A DNA stretch of 7,219 nt from Aquificota bacterium (GTDB lineage: Bacteria; Aquificota; Aquificia; Aquificales; Hydrogenothermaceae). The stretch covers positions 1 through 7,219 of the forward strand of contig JAADEU010000035.1 of the NCBI GenBank assembly GCA_013153235.1, written 5' to 3'. The position numbers were made by a program, and so were the translations under genes. This document shows, piece by piece, positions 1 through 6,963 of the stretch (within the stretch, counting starts at the first letter, position 1; each line of letters opens with the position of its first letter). The notes beneath the pieces were generated by a model. The model ran no database searches, was not told the origin of the DNA, and was given only the letters and a program-made list of their open reading frames with translations.

Positions 1-1
1 A

Positions 2-586
2 ATATTACCAAGGTTCTTCTTACCTATAGCCAAAGAGTCAAAATATTACAGTATCATAACGAAAACGGTAATAGAAAAAGCTTTTGAGAGGTTCAGGGAA
101 ACGAATATGGAATTTTCAATAAACCTTTCCAGCGAGGATATGACAGATGAAGAGATTGTAAGTTACATATACGGAATACTGGAGAACGAACCTGAGGTGG
201 CAAAGAGGGCAACATTTGAGATTCTGGAAAGTGAGAGTATAAAGAATTACGAACAGATTTACACATTTGTGAAAAATGTTAAAAACCTCGGGGCAAAAAT
301 AGCAATCGACGATTTTGGAAGTGGTTACTCCAACTACTCACACATCGTTAACCTTGAGCCTGATTACATAAAGATAGACGGCTCGCTTATAAAACAGCTC
401 CCCTACGACCTCTACGTTCAGGTTATCGTTTCCACAATCATAGACTTTTCAAGGAAGCTGGGAATAAGAACAGTGGCAGAATATGTGTACAACGAGGATG
501 TATACTCAATGGTCAAAAGCATGGGCATAGACTACTCACAGGGATACTACCTGGGCAAACCCTCCAAGAAGTGTTGCATCCATTAA
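2..586 (+). CDS. C-terminal part of an EAL-domain c-di-GMP phosphodiesterase (5'-truncated by window edge)
   Basis: The frame is open from base 2, so the Met at 107 is internal and the real start lies off the window. The visible 194 residues cover most of an EAL domain, whose family hydrolyses cyclic di-GMP to pGpG using two divalent metals. The first motif, Glu-Ala-Leu, lies upstream and cannot be checked. Visible in order are FFLPIAKES near the left edge, SINLS (metal-binding Asn) after Met107, FEILES (equivalent of ELTES, both Glu kept), AIDDFGSGYS with the Asp pair at 308-313, DYIKID (active-site Lys), TVAEYV and QGYYLGKP. The AEGVE motif reads AEYVY: the first Glu is kept and the second is Tyr. 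All expected catalytic residues in view are present, so activity is plausible. EAL domains often follow GGDEF or sensor domains, which would be off-window. The protein ends abruptly after GKP with SKKCCIH, and a one-base frameshift is suspected (see findings). Confidence 0.93.
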   Translation: MLPRFFLPIAKESKYYSIITKTVIEKAFERFRETNMEFSINLSSEDMTDEEIVSYIYGILENEPEVAKRATFEILESESIKNYEQIYTFVKNVKNLGAKIAIDDFGSGYSNYSHIVNLEPDYIKIDGSLIKQLPYDLYVQVIVSTIIDFSRKLGIRTVAEYVYNEDVYSMVKSMGIDYSQGYYLGKPSKKCCIH

Positions 587-593
587 AATCCTG

Positions 594-631
594 TTTAAAT
601 TTAATTGAATTAAGGTAGAATATTTCATAAT
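594..631 (+). promoter_or_regulatory. Possible promoter and palindrome upstream of the radical SAM gene
   Basis: This AT-rich stretch lies in the 71-nt gap between the EAL gene and the radical SAM gene. Two weak sigma70-like readings are possible: TTTAAA at 594-599 with TAGAAT at 616-621 (16-nt spacer), or TTGAAT at 605-610 with CATAAT at 626-631 (15-nt spacer). A pseudo-palindrome, TTAATT-G-AATTAA, occupies 601-613 and overlaps the second -35 candidate. No GC-rich hairpin with a T-run is seen, so the EAL gene has no visible intrinsic terminator here. The consensus matches are modest in a region this AT-rich. Confidence 0.3.
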
Positions 632-644
632 AAATTAACAGCTG

Positions 645-649
645 AAGGT
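645..649 (+). promoter_or_regulatory. Ribosome binding site of the radical SAM gene
   Basis: AAGGT lies 8 nt before the ATG at 658. The spacing is normal and supports that start codon. Confidence 0.55.
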
Positions 650-657
650 TAACCGGC

Positions 658-1569
658 ATGATTAGATTTAATCAGTATCTGAAAGAAAAATACGGAGGGA
701 GAATCCAGAAGATTTCTATAGATGCTGGATTCACCTGCCCAAACAGGGATGGGAATGTGGCATTTGGTGGCTGTACATTCTGTAATAACACCTCCTTCAG
801 TCCGTATGCAATGACAAAGCAGACCGTAGAGGAACAGATAGACAAATCTATGGAGTTTTACTCAAGAAGATTCAAGAATATAAAGGGTTACATCGCCTAC
901 TTCCAGGCATTTTCCAATACATACGCCCCTGTTGACAAACTGAAAGAGATTTATGATAAGGCAATGGAATACCCACAGATTATAGGTATGTCCATCGGGA
1001 CAAGACCCGATGTTGTTCCTGAACCTGTCCTTGACCTTATTGCAACCTATACAATGGATAAGCCTGAGGTATGGATAGAGTACGGTCTCCAGACGGCAAA
1101 CATAAAAACCCTCAGGAACATCAACAGGGGTCACGGGGTTTCTGAATTTGTGGATGCTGTACTCAGGACAAAGAAAAGACCCGGTATAAAGGTATGTGCC
1201 CACATGATTGTTGGACTTCCTGGAGATGAGTACGAAGATTACATCGAAACGGCAAAACTCATTGCAGCACTGCCAATAGACGGTATCAAAATCCATCCGC
1301 TCCACGTTGTGAAACACACAGTAATGGCAAAACAGTTTGCCAATGGGGAGTTTGACGTTCTTGAGCTTGAAGAATACGCAAGAATCGTTGCCGATATTAT
1401 GGAACATCTTCCTGAGGACATAATAGTCCACAGACTGACAGGGGAAGCAGGGGACGATGAGCTTATAGCACCTGAATGGTGCTCATCAAAGAGGAAGATG
1501 GATGTGCTCAGGGCCATAGAAGATGCCATAAACAGAAAAAAAGAAGAGAAGAACCTCCTCAGGATTTAG
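658..1569 (+). CDS. Radical SAM protein, YhcC/YtqA family (TIGR01212)
   Basis: The 303-residue protein belongs to the radical SAM superfamily, which uses a [4Fe-4S] cluster to cleave S-adenosylmethionine and start radical chemistry. The cluster cysteines are C27, C39 and C42 in CPNRDG...GGCTFC (C-x11-C-x2-C), the spacing typical of YhcC-like proteins rather than the classic CxxxCxxC. Other family blocks are ISIDAGFTCPNRDG (20-32), YFQAFSNTYAP (81-91), IGTRPD (113-118), WIEYGLQT (139-146), MIVGLPGD (183-190), IHPLHVVK (212-219), RLTGEA (259-264) and PEWCSSK (272-278). Length and N-terminus match the family, so the ATG at 658 is probably right. The Bacillus relative YtqA (MnmL) has been linked to tRNA wobble-uridine modification (carboxymethylaminomethyl- to aminomethyl-uridine). 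The same role here is inference; no partner methyltransferase is in view. It is probably cytosolic. Its 3' end overlaps the convergent helicase gene by 11 bp. Confidence 0.93.
   Translation: MIRFNQYLKEKYGGRIQKISIDAGFTCPNRDGNVAFGGCTFCNNTSFSPYAMTKQTVEEQIDKSMEFYSRRFKNIKGYIAYFQAFSNTYAPVDKLKEIYDKAMEYPQIIGMSIGTRPDVVPEPVLDLIATYTMDKPEVWIEYGLQTANIKTLRNINRGHGVSEFVDAVLRTKKRPGIKVCAHMIVGLPGDEYEDYIETAKLIAALPIDGIKIHPLHVVKHTVMAKQFANGEFDVLELEEYARIVADIMEHLPEDIIVHRLTGEAGDDELIAPEWCSSKRKMDVLRAIEDAINRKKEEKNLLRI
1559..1569. other. Convergent 3' overlap of the radical SAM and helicase genes
   Basis: The plus-strand gene ends with TAG at 1567-1569 and the minus-strand gene ends with TGA, read from 1561 to 1559. The last codons therefore overlap by 11 bp. 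There is no intergenic space. The only symmetry nearby is an imperfect AAACT/AGTTT pair around CTTAAG (about 1572-1588), too weak and AT-rich to call a terminator, so each transcript probably runs antisense into the other gene. Confidence 0.9.
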
Positions 1570-4012
1570 CAAAACTCTTAAGAAGTTTGTGGGACAGCAA
1601 AATAGAGGCTGTCTTATCCAGATAATCATTTGAGTTTCCACACTTAGGGGAGTATATACATGAAGGACATCCGGAGATGCAGTTGCACTTTGCAATGGTC
1701 CTGTAGGTACTGTGAATCATCTCCTCAATCCTGTTAAATCCAACCTCTGAATATCCCACTCCACCCTCATAACCGTCGTATATAAATACCGTCGGTTTTC
1801 CTGTTTCAGGGAAAAATGGGGTTGACAACCCACCTATATCCCACCTGTCGTTCATCGCGTAGAGGGGATATATTCCTATCAGGGCATGCTCAACTCCGTG
1901 AAGTGCCCCAAGGAAACCATTTTTCCTCTCCTTTATCCTTCTGATGTATTCCCTGAACTGCTCCTTCTCCTTTTCTGATAGCCTTGAGACAAGCCCCTCT
2001 GTGATTTTCATAACGTAGGATAAACCGTCTGTATCCCCTCCTTTCCTCAATTTAAGGATATTCTCAAAAATAAGCTCCCTGTAAACATAATCTCCTGTGT
2101 AGAGCCTTCCTTTTTCATTTATAAACTGATTGAGGAGTCTCAGATTATGTCTGTAATTCCTCTGGATAATCTCCTCCTCCCATTCTGGTGGCATGGTCCA
2201 CCAGAATGCAACTGTTTCAAACTCCCTGACCAGATACTTCTCCGGCTGGAACAGTTCATCTTTCAGTTTCTCTTCATTTTCCCAGTCCCTCATAGAATAA
2301 CCAACCACGGTTGTCCTTACATTTACCCTTCCTTTAAAAATTTCTATATCACCTTTTTTCCTTGAGTTTTCAATCTGAACAATCTCTATGAAGGACTCTT
2401 TTATAGGCTCTGTTATGTAGGAGGTATCTGTCTTTACCACATAAACCGTTTTAAGCTCGTCATCAAGGTGCTCAACAACGTACTTTTCTCCGTTGTGAAG
2501 GTAAACTGCCCCTGGGTACGCTTCGTAAATCACGATATCACCGGACATATCCCCTATTATCCTTCCTGAAACAGACTCCACTATTGTGTAGCTCTCACCT
2601 GCTGACCTGATGCTAAAAGGCTCCTGCCTTGAGGCGTACAGTTTGTTATTGGCGAATCTCAGTTTTTTCTCCCTGTACAGCTGCCTTGCCACCTCTTTTT
2701 CCGTTTCAGACAGTTCTGTGATTTTTATCGGAAGTTCAGAGGCCATAACAGGCAGATGTTTTTTTAGAATGTAACGATTTTCCGGATTGATAACAGGCTC
2801 CTCCATCTGCCTGTGGAACAGCTCCTCAGGATTTTTGACAAAATACTGGTCAAGGGCGTCCCTTTTGGGTATCAGAATGTTGTAGGCCTTCCTGTCCCTT
2901 CTTCCTGCCCTGCCAAACCTCTGCCACAGCTGTGCCAGAGTTCCAGGATACCCCATAAGTATACAGCCTTCAAGCTCCCCTATGTCTATCCCCATCTCAA
3001 GGGCACTTGTGGATATTACAGCCAGAACATTTCTGGTCATTATTTTAAATTCTATCTCCCGTCTTTCCTCAGGCTTGTATCCTGACCTGTAGGGACTTAC
3101 CCTGTCAACAAGGTCCTCTCTTCCTTTTTTCTTCAGTATCTCCTTTACCCTGAGCGATAAAAGCTCAGCCTCCCTTCTGCTATCAACAAATACTATAGTT
3201 GATACATCCTCTATAACGGTATTTGCGATAAGCTCAGCTTTTTCTGAGGACCTGAGCCCTTTAAATATCTGCACCTCCCTCTCAGGTACAGGAGCCCCGG
3301 ACTCGGATATCTCCTCTACTTCTTCCCCTGTGAGCCTTGAGGTAAAGCCTGACGGGTTGTGTATGGTGGCGGAGTTCATGATAAAAACAGGCTTTCTGGT
3401 TCTGTAAAATGAAACGATTCTCTTTAGCCTTCTTATTATGTTGGCTATGTGGGAACCAAGTACTCCCCTGTACGCATGGACCTCGTCAAGAACTATAAAC
3501 TCAAGGTCCTCAAAAAATCCTGCCCAGCCTGTGTGATACGGCAGTATCCCTGCATTGAGCATATCAGGTGTGGTAATCAAGAAGGTGGGGGGATGTCTTT
3601 TTATCTGGAATCTTTTTTCTTTTGGTGTATCCCCGTCATAAACCTCAACAGAGGCATCAATTCCGGTTTCCATTATAAGCTCGGCTATTTTCCCGTACTG
3701 GTCCCTTGCAAGGGCCTTAAGGGGAAAAACAAGAAGGGCCTTTGCATCGGGATTTTCGTGGAGTTTTTCCAGTACAGACAGTATATAAACAAAGGATTTA
3801 CCGGAAGCCGTTGGGGTTGTAAGGACTATACTTCTCCCATCAAGGGCCTTTTTTATACCTTCAGCCTGATGGGAGTACAGCCTTATACCCTTTTTTTCCA
3901 GAAATGCGGTTATCTTTTTATTTTTAAACGGGTAGTCCCCGTATGAGGGGGACTGGGGTGGCAGGGTTTTTATGTATGCGATTCTGTTCCTGTAGTATTT
4001 TAATGTTTCCAT
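1559..4012 (-). CDS. MrfA/YprA-like superfamily 2 (DEAD/DEAH-type) helicase with DUF1998-like C-terminus
   Basis: The 817-residue protein has two RecA-like helicase domains. Visible motifs are a Q-like YSHQ (46-49), Walker A TPTASGKS (66-73), Ia PLKALARDQ (97-105), Ib TTPDM (147-151), II DEVH (176-179), III SAT (214-216), IV VFVDSRR (274-280), V STSALEMGIDIG (334-345) and VI QRFGRAGRR (364-372). The C-terminus has the DUF1998-type block HGVEHALIG (705-713), then YDGYEGGVGYSE (745-756), and a cysteine cluster at C776, C778, C782, C785 and C791. In Bacillus subtilis MrfA a four-cysteine site binds zinc, and that 3'-5' DNA helicase acts in mitomycin C damage repair with the exonuclease MrfB. No mrfB-like gene is visible here. 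A DNA-repair role is inferred from family membership. An in-frame TAG 33 nt upstream, with no ATG, GTG or TTG between, fixes the ATG at 4012-4010. No Shine-Dalgarno sequence precedes it. It lies downstream of the exported peptidase gene on the same strand. Confidence 0.93.
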   Translation of the reverse strand: METLKYYRNRIAYIKTLPPQSPSYGDYPFKNKKITAFLEKKGIRLYSHQAEGIKKALDGRSIVLTTPTASGKSFVYILSVLEKLHENPDAKALLVFPLKALARDQYGKIAELIMETGIDASVEVYDGDTPKEKRFQIKRHPPTFLITTPDMLNAGILPYHTGWAGFFEDLEFIVLDEVHAYRGVLGSHIANIIRRLKRIVSFYRTRKPVFIMNSATIHNPSGFTSRLTGEEVEEISESGAPVPEREVQIFKGLRSSEKAELIANTVIEDVSTIVFVDSRREAELLSLRVKEILKKKGREDLVDRVSPYRSGYKPEERREIEFKIMTRNVLAVISTSALEMGIDIGELEGCILMGYPGTLAQLWQRFGRAGRRDRKAYNILIPKRDALDQYFVKNPEELFHRQMEEPVINPENRYILKKHLPVMASELPIKITELSETEKEVARQLYREKKLRFANNKLYASRQEPFSIRSAGESYTIVESVSGRIIGDMSGDIVIYEAYPGAVYLHNGEKYVVEHLDDELKTVYVVKTDTSYITEPIKESFIEIVQIENSRKKGDIEIFKGRVNVRTTVVGYSMRDWENEEKLKDELFQPEKYLVREFETVAFWWTMPPEWEEEIIQRNYRHNLRLLNQFINEKGRLYTGDYVYRELIFENILKLRKGGDTDGLSYVMKITEGLVSRLSEKEKEQFREYIRRIKERKNGFLGALHGVEHALIGIYPLYAMNDRWDIGGLSTPFFPETGKPTVFIYDGYEGGVGYSEVGFNRIEEMIHSTYRTIAKCNCISGCPSCIYSPKCGNSNDYLDKTASILLSHKLLKSFAKS

Positions 4013-4045
4013 AAAGATAGAATATAATACAGACCCTGCCTTTTT
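4013..4045 (-). promoter_or_regulatory. 33-nt spacer before the helicase gene: -10-like element, no ribosome binding site
   Basis: On the minus strand the spacer holds TATTAT (4029-4024), overlapping TATATT (4026-4021). Each matches TATAAT at five of six positions. Only 8-11 nt separate them from the helicase ATG. No purine-rich Shine-Dalgarno sequence occurs in the 15 nt before the ATG; the nearest G-run, GGCAGGG, ends about 21 nt away. No good -35 is found. If a -10 is used, the mRNA would begin at or within a few bases of the ATG (near-leaderless). Otherwise the gene is read from the upstream peptidase transcript. Confidence 0.3.
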
Positions 4046-6946
4046 CTACTGTGAAAAATCAACCTTCAGCTTCACCTGTTTGCCCTTTCTTTTCACAACA
4101 ACTGTATTTTCACCCTGGGCAAAGAACAGCTCCACTTTAAGGTCTATCAGGTCTTTTACTTTTTTGTCATTGAACTGTATTATGATGTCACCTTTTTTAA
4201 TACCACTTTTTTCTGCAACAGAACCTTTATTAACCTCAACAACCTTAAGTCCATTACCGGTTTCTTCCACGTAGACCCCCAGCTTTTTCTCCTTTTCACC
4301 TGTCAGGTGCGCAGTGTAAACTATGTAATCTGCAATACCTTTTTTAAGCTGGTCATCCATAAGAACTGTCAGTCCCCTTTCACCTGTTCTTCTTTCCACC
4401 CTTGATGGGATACCAAATCTGAATCTGATATGTCCGCCACCTGCAAGAACAATCAGTTTTTTATCCGGATTTTCCTTCAGAAAGTTAGATGCTGTTTCTG
4501 CCATGGTCTCATCCCATATTATCTGGGACTGGAGGAAGTTTATAAATCTCTTTTTCTTTTTCAGGGCACTTTTGTGTTCCGCAAATATACTCTTCAGATA
4601 CTCAATGTATCTTACGTTAACAAAATCCATGTCAGATGGAAGCTTTTTCTGCTCCTCTTTAGAGAGGCTCTCTATTCCTTTGTCGGAAACCTTCTTAACA
4701 AGCTCCCTGTCTGCGTTCAGGGCAATTATTCTGATTTTGTTTTTTCTACAGAACAGTATTATAGGTCTGTACAGGTTATAGTTGTACTTCCAGACCCTGT
4801 AGTAATCGGATTCTTTCAGGAATTCCTTCTCAGAAATCTCCCCGTTTATGAATTTATCAAGTACATCCTGCTTTGACCTCTGGAACATTTCCATCCCAAT
4901 TGCTATATCCGGATATTTTTCGTACACAGCCTTTATGATGTTCAGCTGCATTGCATGGTTTGAGAACATCGTATGCTGCTCGCCTATGTATACAATGCGG
5001 TTGTTCAGTGCATCCTTCACGATATCATCAAAGGTCTTTATTCCTGTATCAGAAACTATTTCTGCCTTCTGTCTGACAGAAAGCCTTATTCCATTCTGGT
5101 AGTTTTTAATATTTTTTTCTGTGATTCTGAATCCGTCAAATACAAGTCTGGAATACTTTCCGTAATGTTTTATCCTGCCTATAACCATCTTTGCCTGCAT
5201 AACGGACTTAAGGTTAAACACCGTGATTACATTTTCATCACCAAATGGATTTTTGAACACCTCCACATATGCCGTATCCACAGGCAGTTTCTTACCGAAA
5301 ATCTTCTCAACAACAGGGTTATCCCCGCCAAGTATTACAACATTTTTGTTGTATATATCGCTGTAAGAAAACTGGTCTGGATTCTTCAAAACCCCTTCTG
5401 AAAAATACCCTGAAACAGGAACATACTCCATTTTATCCATGGAATAAACCACAGAGGACTTATCTGCAAGTGTAAAGTAAATAACAGGATTTACCTCCTC
5501 CCAGGTCAGGTCTCTAAATACCTGATAGTCCCTGTCTATAACGATGTTGAGAGGTTCATTCTGGGATACGACGGTTATCTCCTGATTCTTCCTGTCCACC
5601 CAGAACTCGTACTTCTCTGTTCCCAGGTATGTCTCAACGAAGACCCTCAGTTTCAGCCTGTATGGTTTGTCTTTCTGTTTTATTGAAAGGGAGATATGGA
5701 ATCCGTCATCCTTGAGGGTATGGTCCTTAACCTCAATCTCAAGCTCAGGTCTGCCCTTCCTTTCAACCCACTGTTTGAAAAACCAGCTGTAATCCTCCCC
5801 TGTAACGTGGTTAACAACCGCCCTGATATCCCCCCAGGACACCCTTTTGAATTTAAAGTTTGAGTATATAAGGGATAAAACCTTCCTGAAGTTCTCAGTT
5901 CCGATAATATCTTCCAGCATGTAGAAGACCATCATAGTCTTGCCGTAACCTATCGCCTCGGACCTTCTGTCTGTTTTCCCCCTGAAAGCCGTCAGGGGAA
6001 ACTCCTCCCCTGCGTAAGCAAGGTATTTAAGAATCGTATTTTTCCTATATGAGGTTTTATCCTCAGAAAATCTGTAATCTGACAGATAAGTTGTAAGTCC
6101 CTCTGCCCAGTTTCCAGATTCATCATCTACATACACAGAACATCCAAACCACTGGTGGAGAATCTCGTGGGGAAATGAGCTTTTCAGGATAAATGGGAAT
6201 CTGATTAACCTCTGGCCTATGAGGGTGAATGTTGGCATAGAGTATCCTGTAGGGAAGAAGTTTTCCACAATCGCAAATCTCTTGTATGGGAATGGTCCTA
6301 TCAGCTGTGAGTAGTCCTGTATGTGCTTCTTTGCATGCTGTATGTATTTATCAGCAAGGTCCACATCCCTCTCAAAAAAGTAGGCCTGGATAAGGACCCC
6401 GTTGAATTTTTCTTCTTTAACAATGTACTTTGTTGTTCCTATCAGGTGAAGATGTTCAAGGGGATATGGAAACTTAAATCTGTAGACCGCCTTACCGTCC
6501 TTTTTTTCCACTGAGGTCTCTTCAGACTCGGAAATCAGGATAAAATCCCCGGGTACCTCAACAGCCAGTTTATAAACTGCAAGTCTGTCCAGGAACGGAT
6601 ACCACTGGCCGATTAGACTGATAGCCTCATCTGTGATGATATCCTCAGAATTGTAGTCGTCCAGTACAAGCTCATAGACAACCGTTAACTCTTTACCGGG
6701 GGATATCTCAAGGGAATAAACTGCCCTGTCGGTGGAGAGTTTCTCCTTTCCAAAGAGTACGGCTTTAATGTCCAGCCCGTCGGTGTATATATTTATCTTC
6801 TCAGGTCTGTCACTGCTTATTGTTGCCGCAGCCCTCAGCTTTGAGTTCGCTGCATCAATTGATACATCAAGTTTGTAAATAATTTCTCCGTACGATAACT
6901 TAACCAGAAAGAAAAATAAAAAAACCAGCCCTACTTTTTTCAACAT
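4046..6946 (-). CDS. Exported M1-type metallopeptidase / ChaN-like / PDZ fusion protein
   Basis: The 966-residue protein starts with a signal peptide: KK at 3-4, a hydrophobic core at about 5-16, and likely cleavage after SYG at 20. It has no lipobox cysteine, so a soluble periplasmic location is inferred. Residues about 21-480 resemble M1 gluzincin peptidases: an N-terminal beta region, the zinc motif HEILH (260-264), third ligand E282 in NWAEGLTTYL, and a likely catalytic Tyr334 in GYGK. The aminopeptidase GxMEN motif is absent, with PTGYSMPTF (232-240) in its place. Residues about 480-637 are not recognised; VVILGGDNP (536-544) suggests an alpha/beta fold. Residues about 638-880 match the ChaN family (PF04187): YIGEQH (653-658), GMEMFQR (684-690), SQIIWDETMA (807-816) and LAGGGHIRFRFGIP (834-847). 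Residues about 888-964 form a PDZ domain with AEKSGIKKGDII (911-922). The substrate is unknown. The start is supported by an AGGA ribosome binding site and the signal peptide. The stop lies 33 nt before the helicase gene. Confidence 0.9.
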   Translation of the reverse strand: MLKKVGLVFLFFFLVKLSYGEIIYKLDVSIDAANSKLRAAATISSDRPEKINIYTDGLDIKAVLFGKEKLSTDRAVYSLEISPGKELTVVYELVLDDYNSEDIITDEAISLIGQWYPFLDRLAVYKLAVEVPGDFILISESEETSVEKKDGKAVYRFKFPYPLEHLHLIGTTKYIVKEEKFNGVLIQAYFFERDVDLADKYIQHAKKHIQDYSQLIGPFPYKRFAIVENFFPTGYSMPTFTLIGQRLIRFPFILKSSFPHEILHQWFGCSVYVDDESGNWAEGLTTYLSDYRFSEDKTSYRKNTILKYLAYAGEEFPLTAFRGKTDRRSEAIGYGKTMMVFYMLEDIIGTENFRKVLSLIYSNFKFKRVSWGDIRAVVNHVTGEDYSWFFKQWVERKGRPELEIEVKDHTLKDDGFHISLSIKQKDKPYRLKLRVFVETYLGTEKYEFWVDRKNQEITVVSQNEPLNIVIDRDYQVFRDLTWEEVNPVIYFTLADKSSVVYSMDKMEYVPVSGYFSEGVLKNPDQFSYSDIYNKNVVILGGDNPVVEKIFGKKLPVDTAYVEVFKNPFGDENVITVFNLKSVMQAKMVIGRIKHYGKYSRLVFDGFRITEKNIKNYQNGIRLSVRQKAEIVSDTGIKTFDDIVKDALNNRIVYIGEQHTMFSNHAMQLNIIKAVYEKYPDIAIGMEMFQRSKQDVLDKFINGEISEKEFLKESDYYRVWKYNYNLYRPIILFCRKNKIRIIALNADRELVKKVSDKGIESLSKEEQKKLPSDMDFVNVRYIEYLKSIFAEHKSALKKKKRFINFLQSQIIWDETMAETASNFLKENPDKKLIVLAGGGHIRFRFGIPSRVERRTGERGLTVLMDDQLKKGIADYIVYTAHLTGEKEKKLGVYVEETGNGLKVVEVNKGSVAEKSGIKKGDIIIQFNDKKVKDLIDLKVELFFAQGENTVVVKRKGKQVKLKVDFSQ

Positions 6947-6953
6947 AGCCGTT

Positions 6954-6957
6954 TCCT
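6954..6957 (-). promoter_or_regulatory. Ribosome binding site of the M1-ChaN-PDZ gene
   Basis: On the minus strand AGGA sits inside a purine-rich tract, 7 nt before the ATG at 6946. Spacing is normal and supports the chosen start. Confidence 0.65.
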
Positions 6958-6963
6958 TTTTTT

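Noticed and set aside
107..586. A complete small gene starting at the ATG at 107
   Set aside because: The frame is open to the left edge, and the upstream codons encode the FFLPIAKES part of the EAL domain, so this Met is internal.
862..1431. A 189-residue minus-strand open frame inside the radical SAM gene
   Set aside because: It lies wholly opposite a gene with clear family motifs, shows no recognisable domain or ribosome binding site, and its composition (many Cys, Phe, Tyr) is typical of antisense shadow frames.
1572..1588. Possible bidirectional terminator hairpin at the convergent gene ends
   Set aside because: The symmetry (AAACT/AGTTT around CTTAAG) is short, AT-only in most pairs and lacks a T-run, and it lies inside the helicase coding sequence.
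3449..3946. A 165-residue plus-strand open frame inside the helicase gene
   Set aside because: It is antisense to the conserved helicase core that encodes Walker A and DEVH; no domain or start signal supports it.
4430..5401. Several overlapping plus-strand open frames (84-148 residues) inside the exported peptidase gene
   Set aside because: They are antisense to the ChaN-like and middle regions, overlap one another in different frames, and have no recognisable protein features.
1559..6946. A functional two-gene system formed by the helicase and the exported peptidase
   Set aside because: They share strand and close spacing, but one is a cytosolic DNA helicase and the other has a signal peptide. 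Nothing seen links their activities, so co-transcription alone is not enough for the claim.
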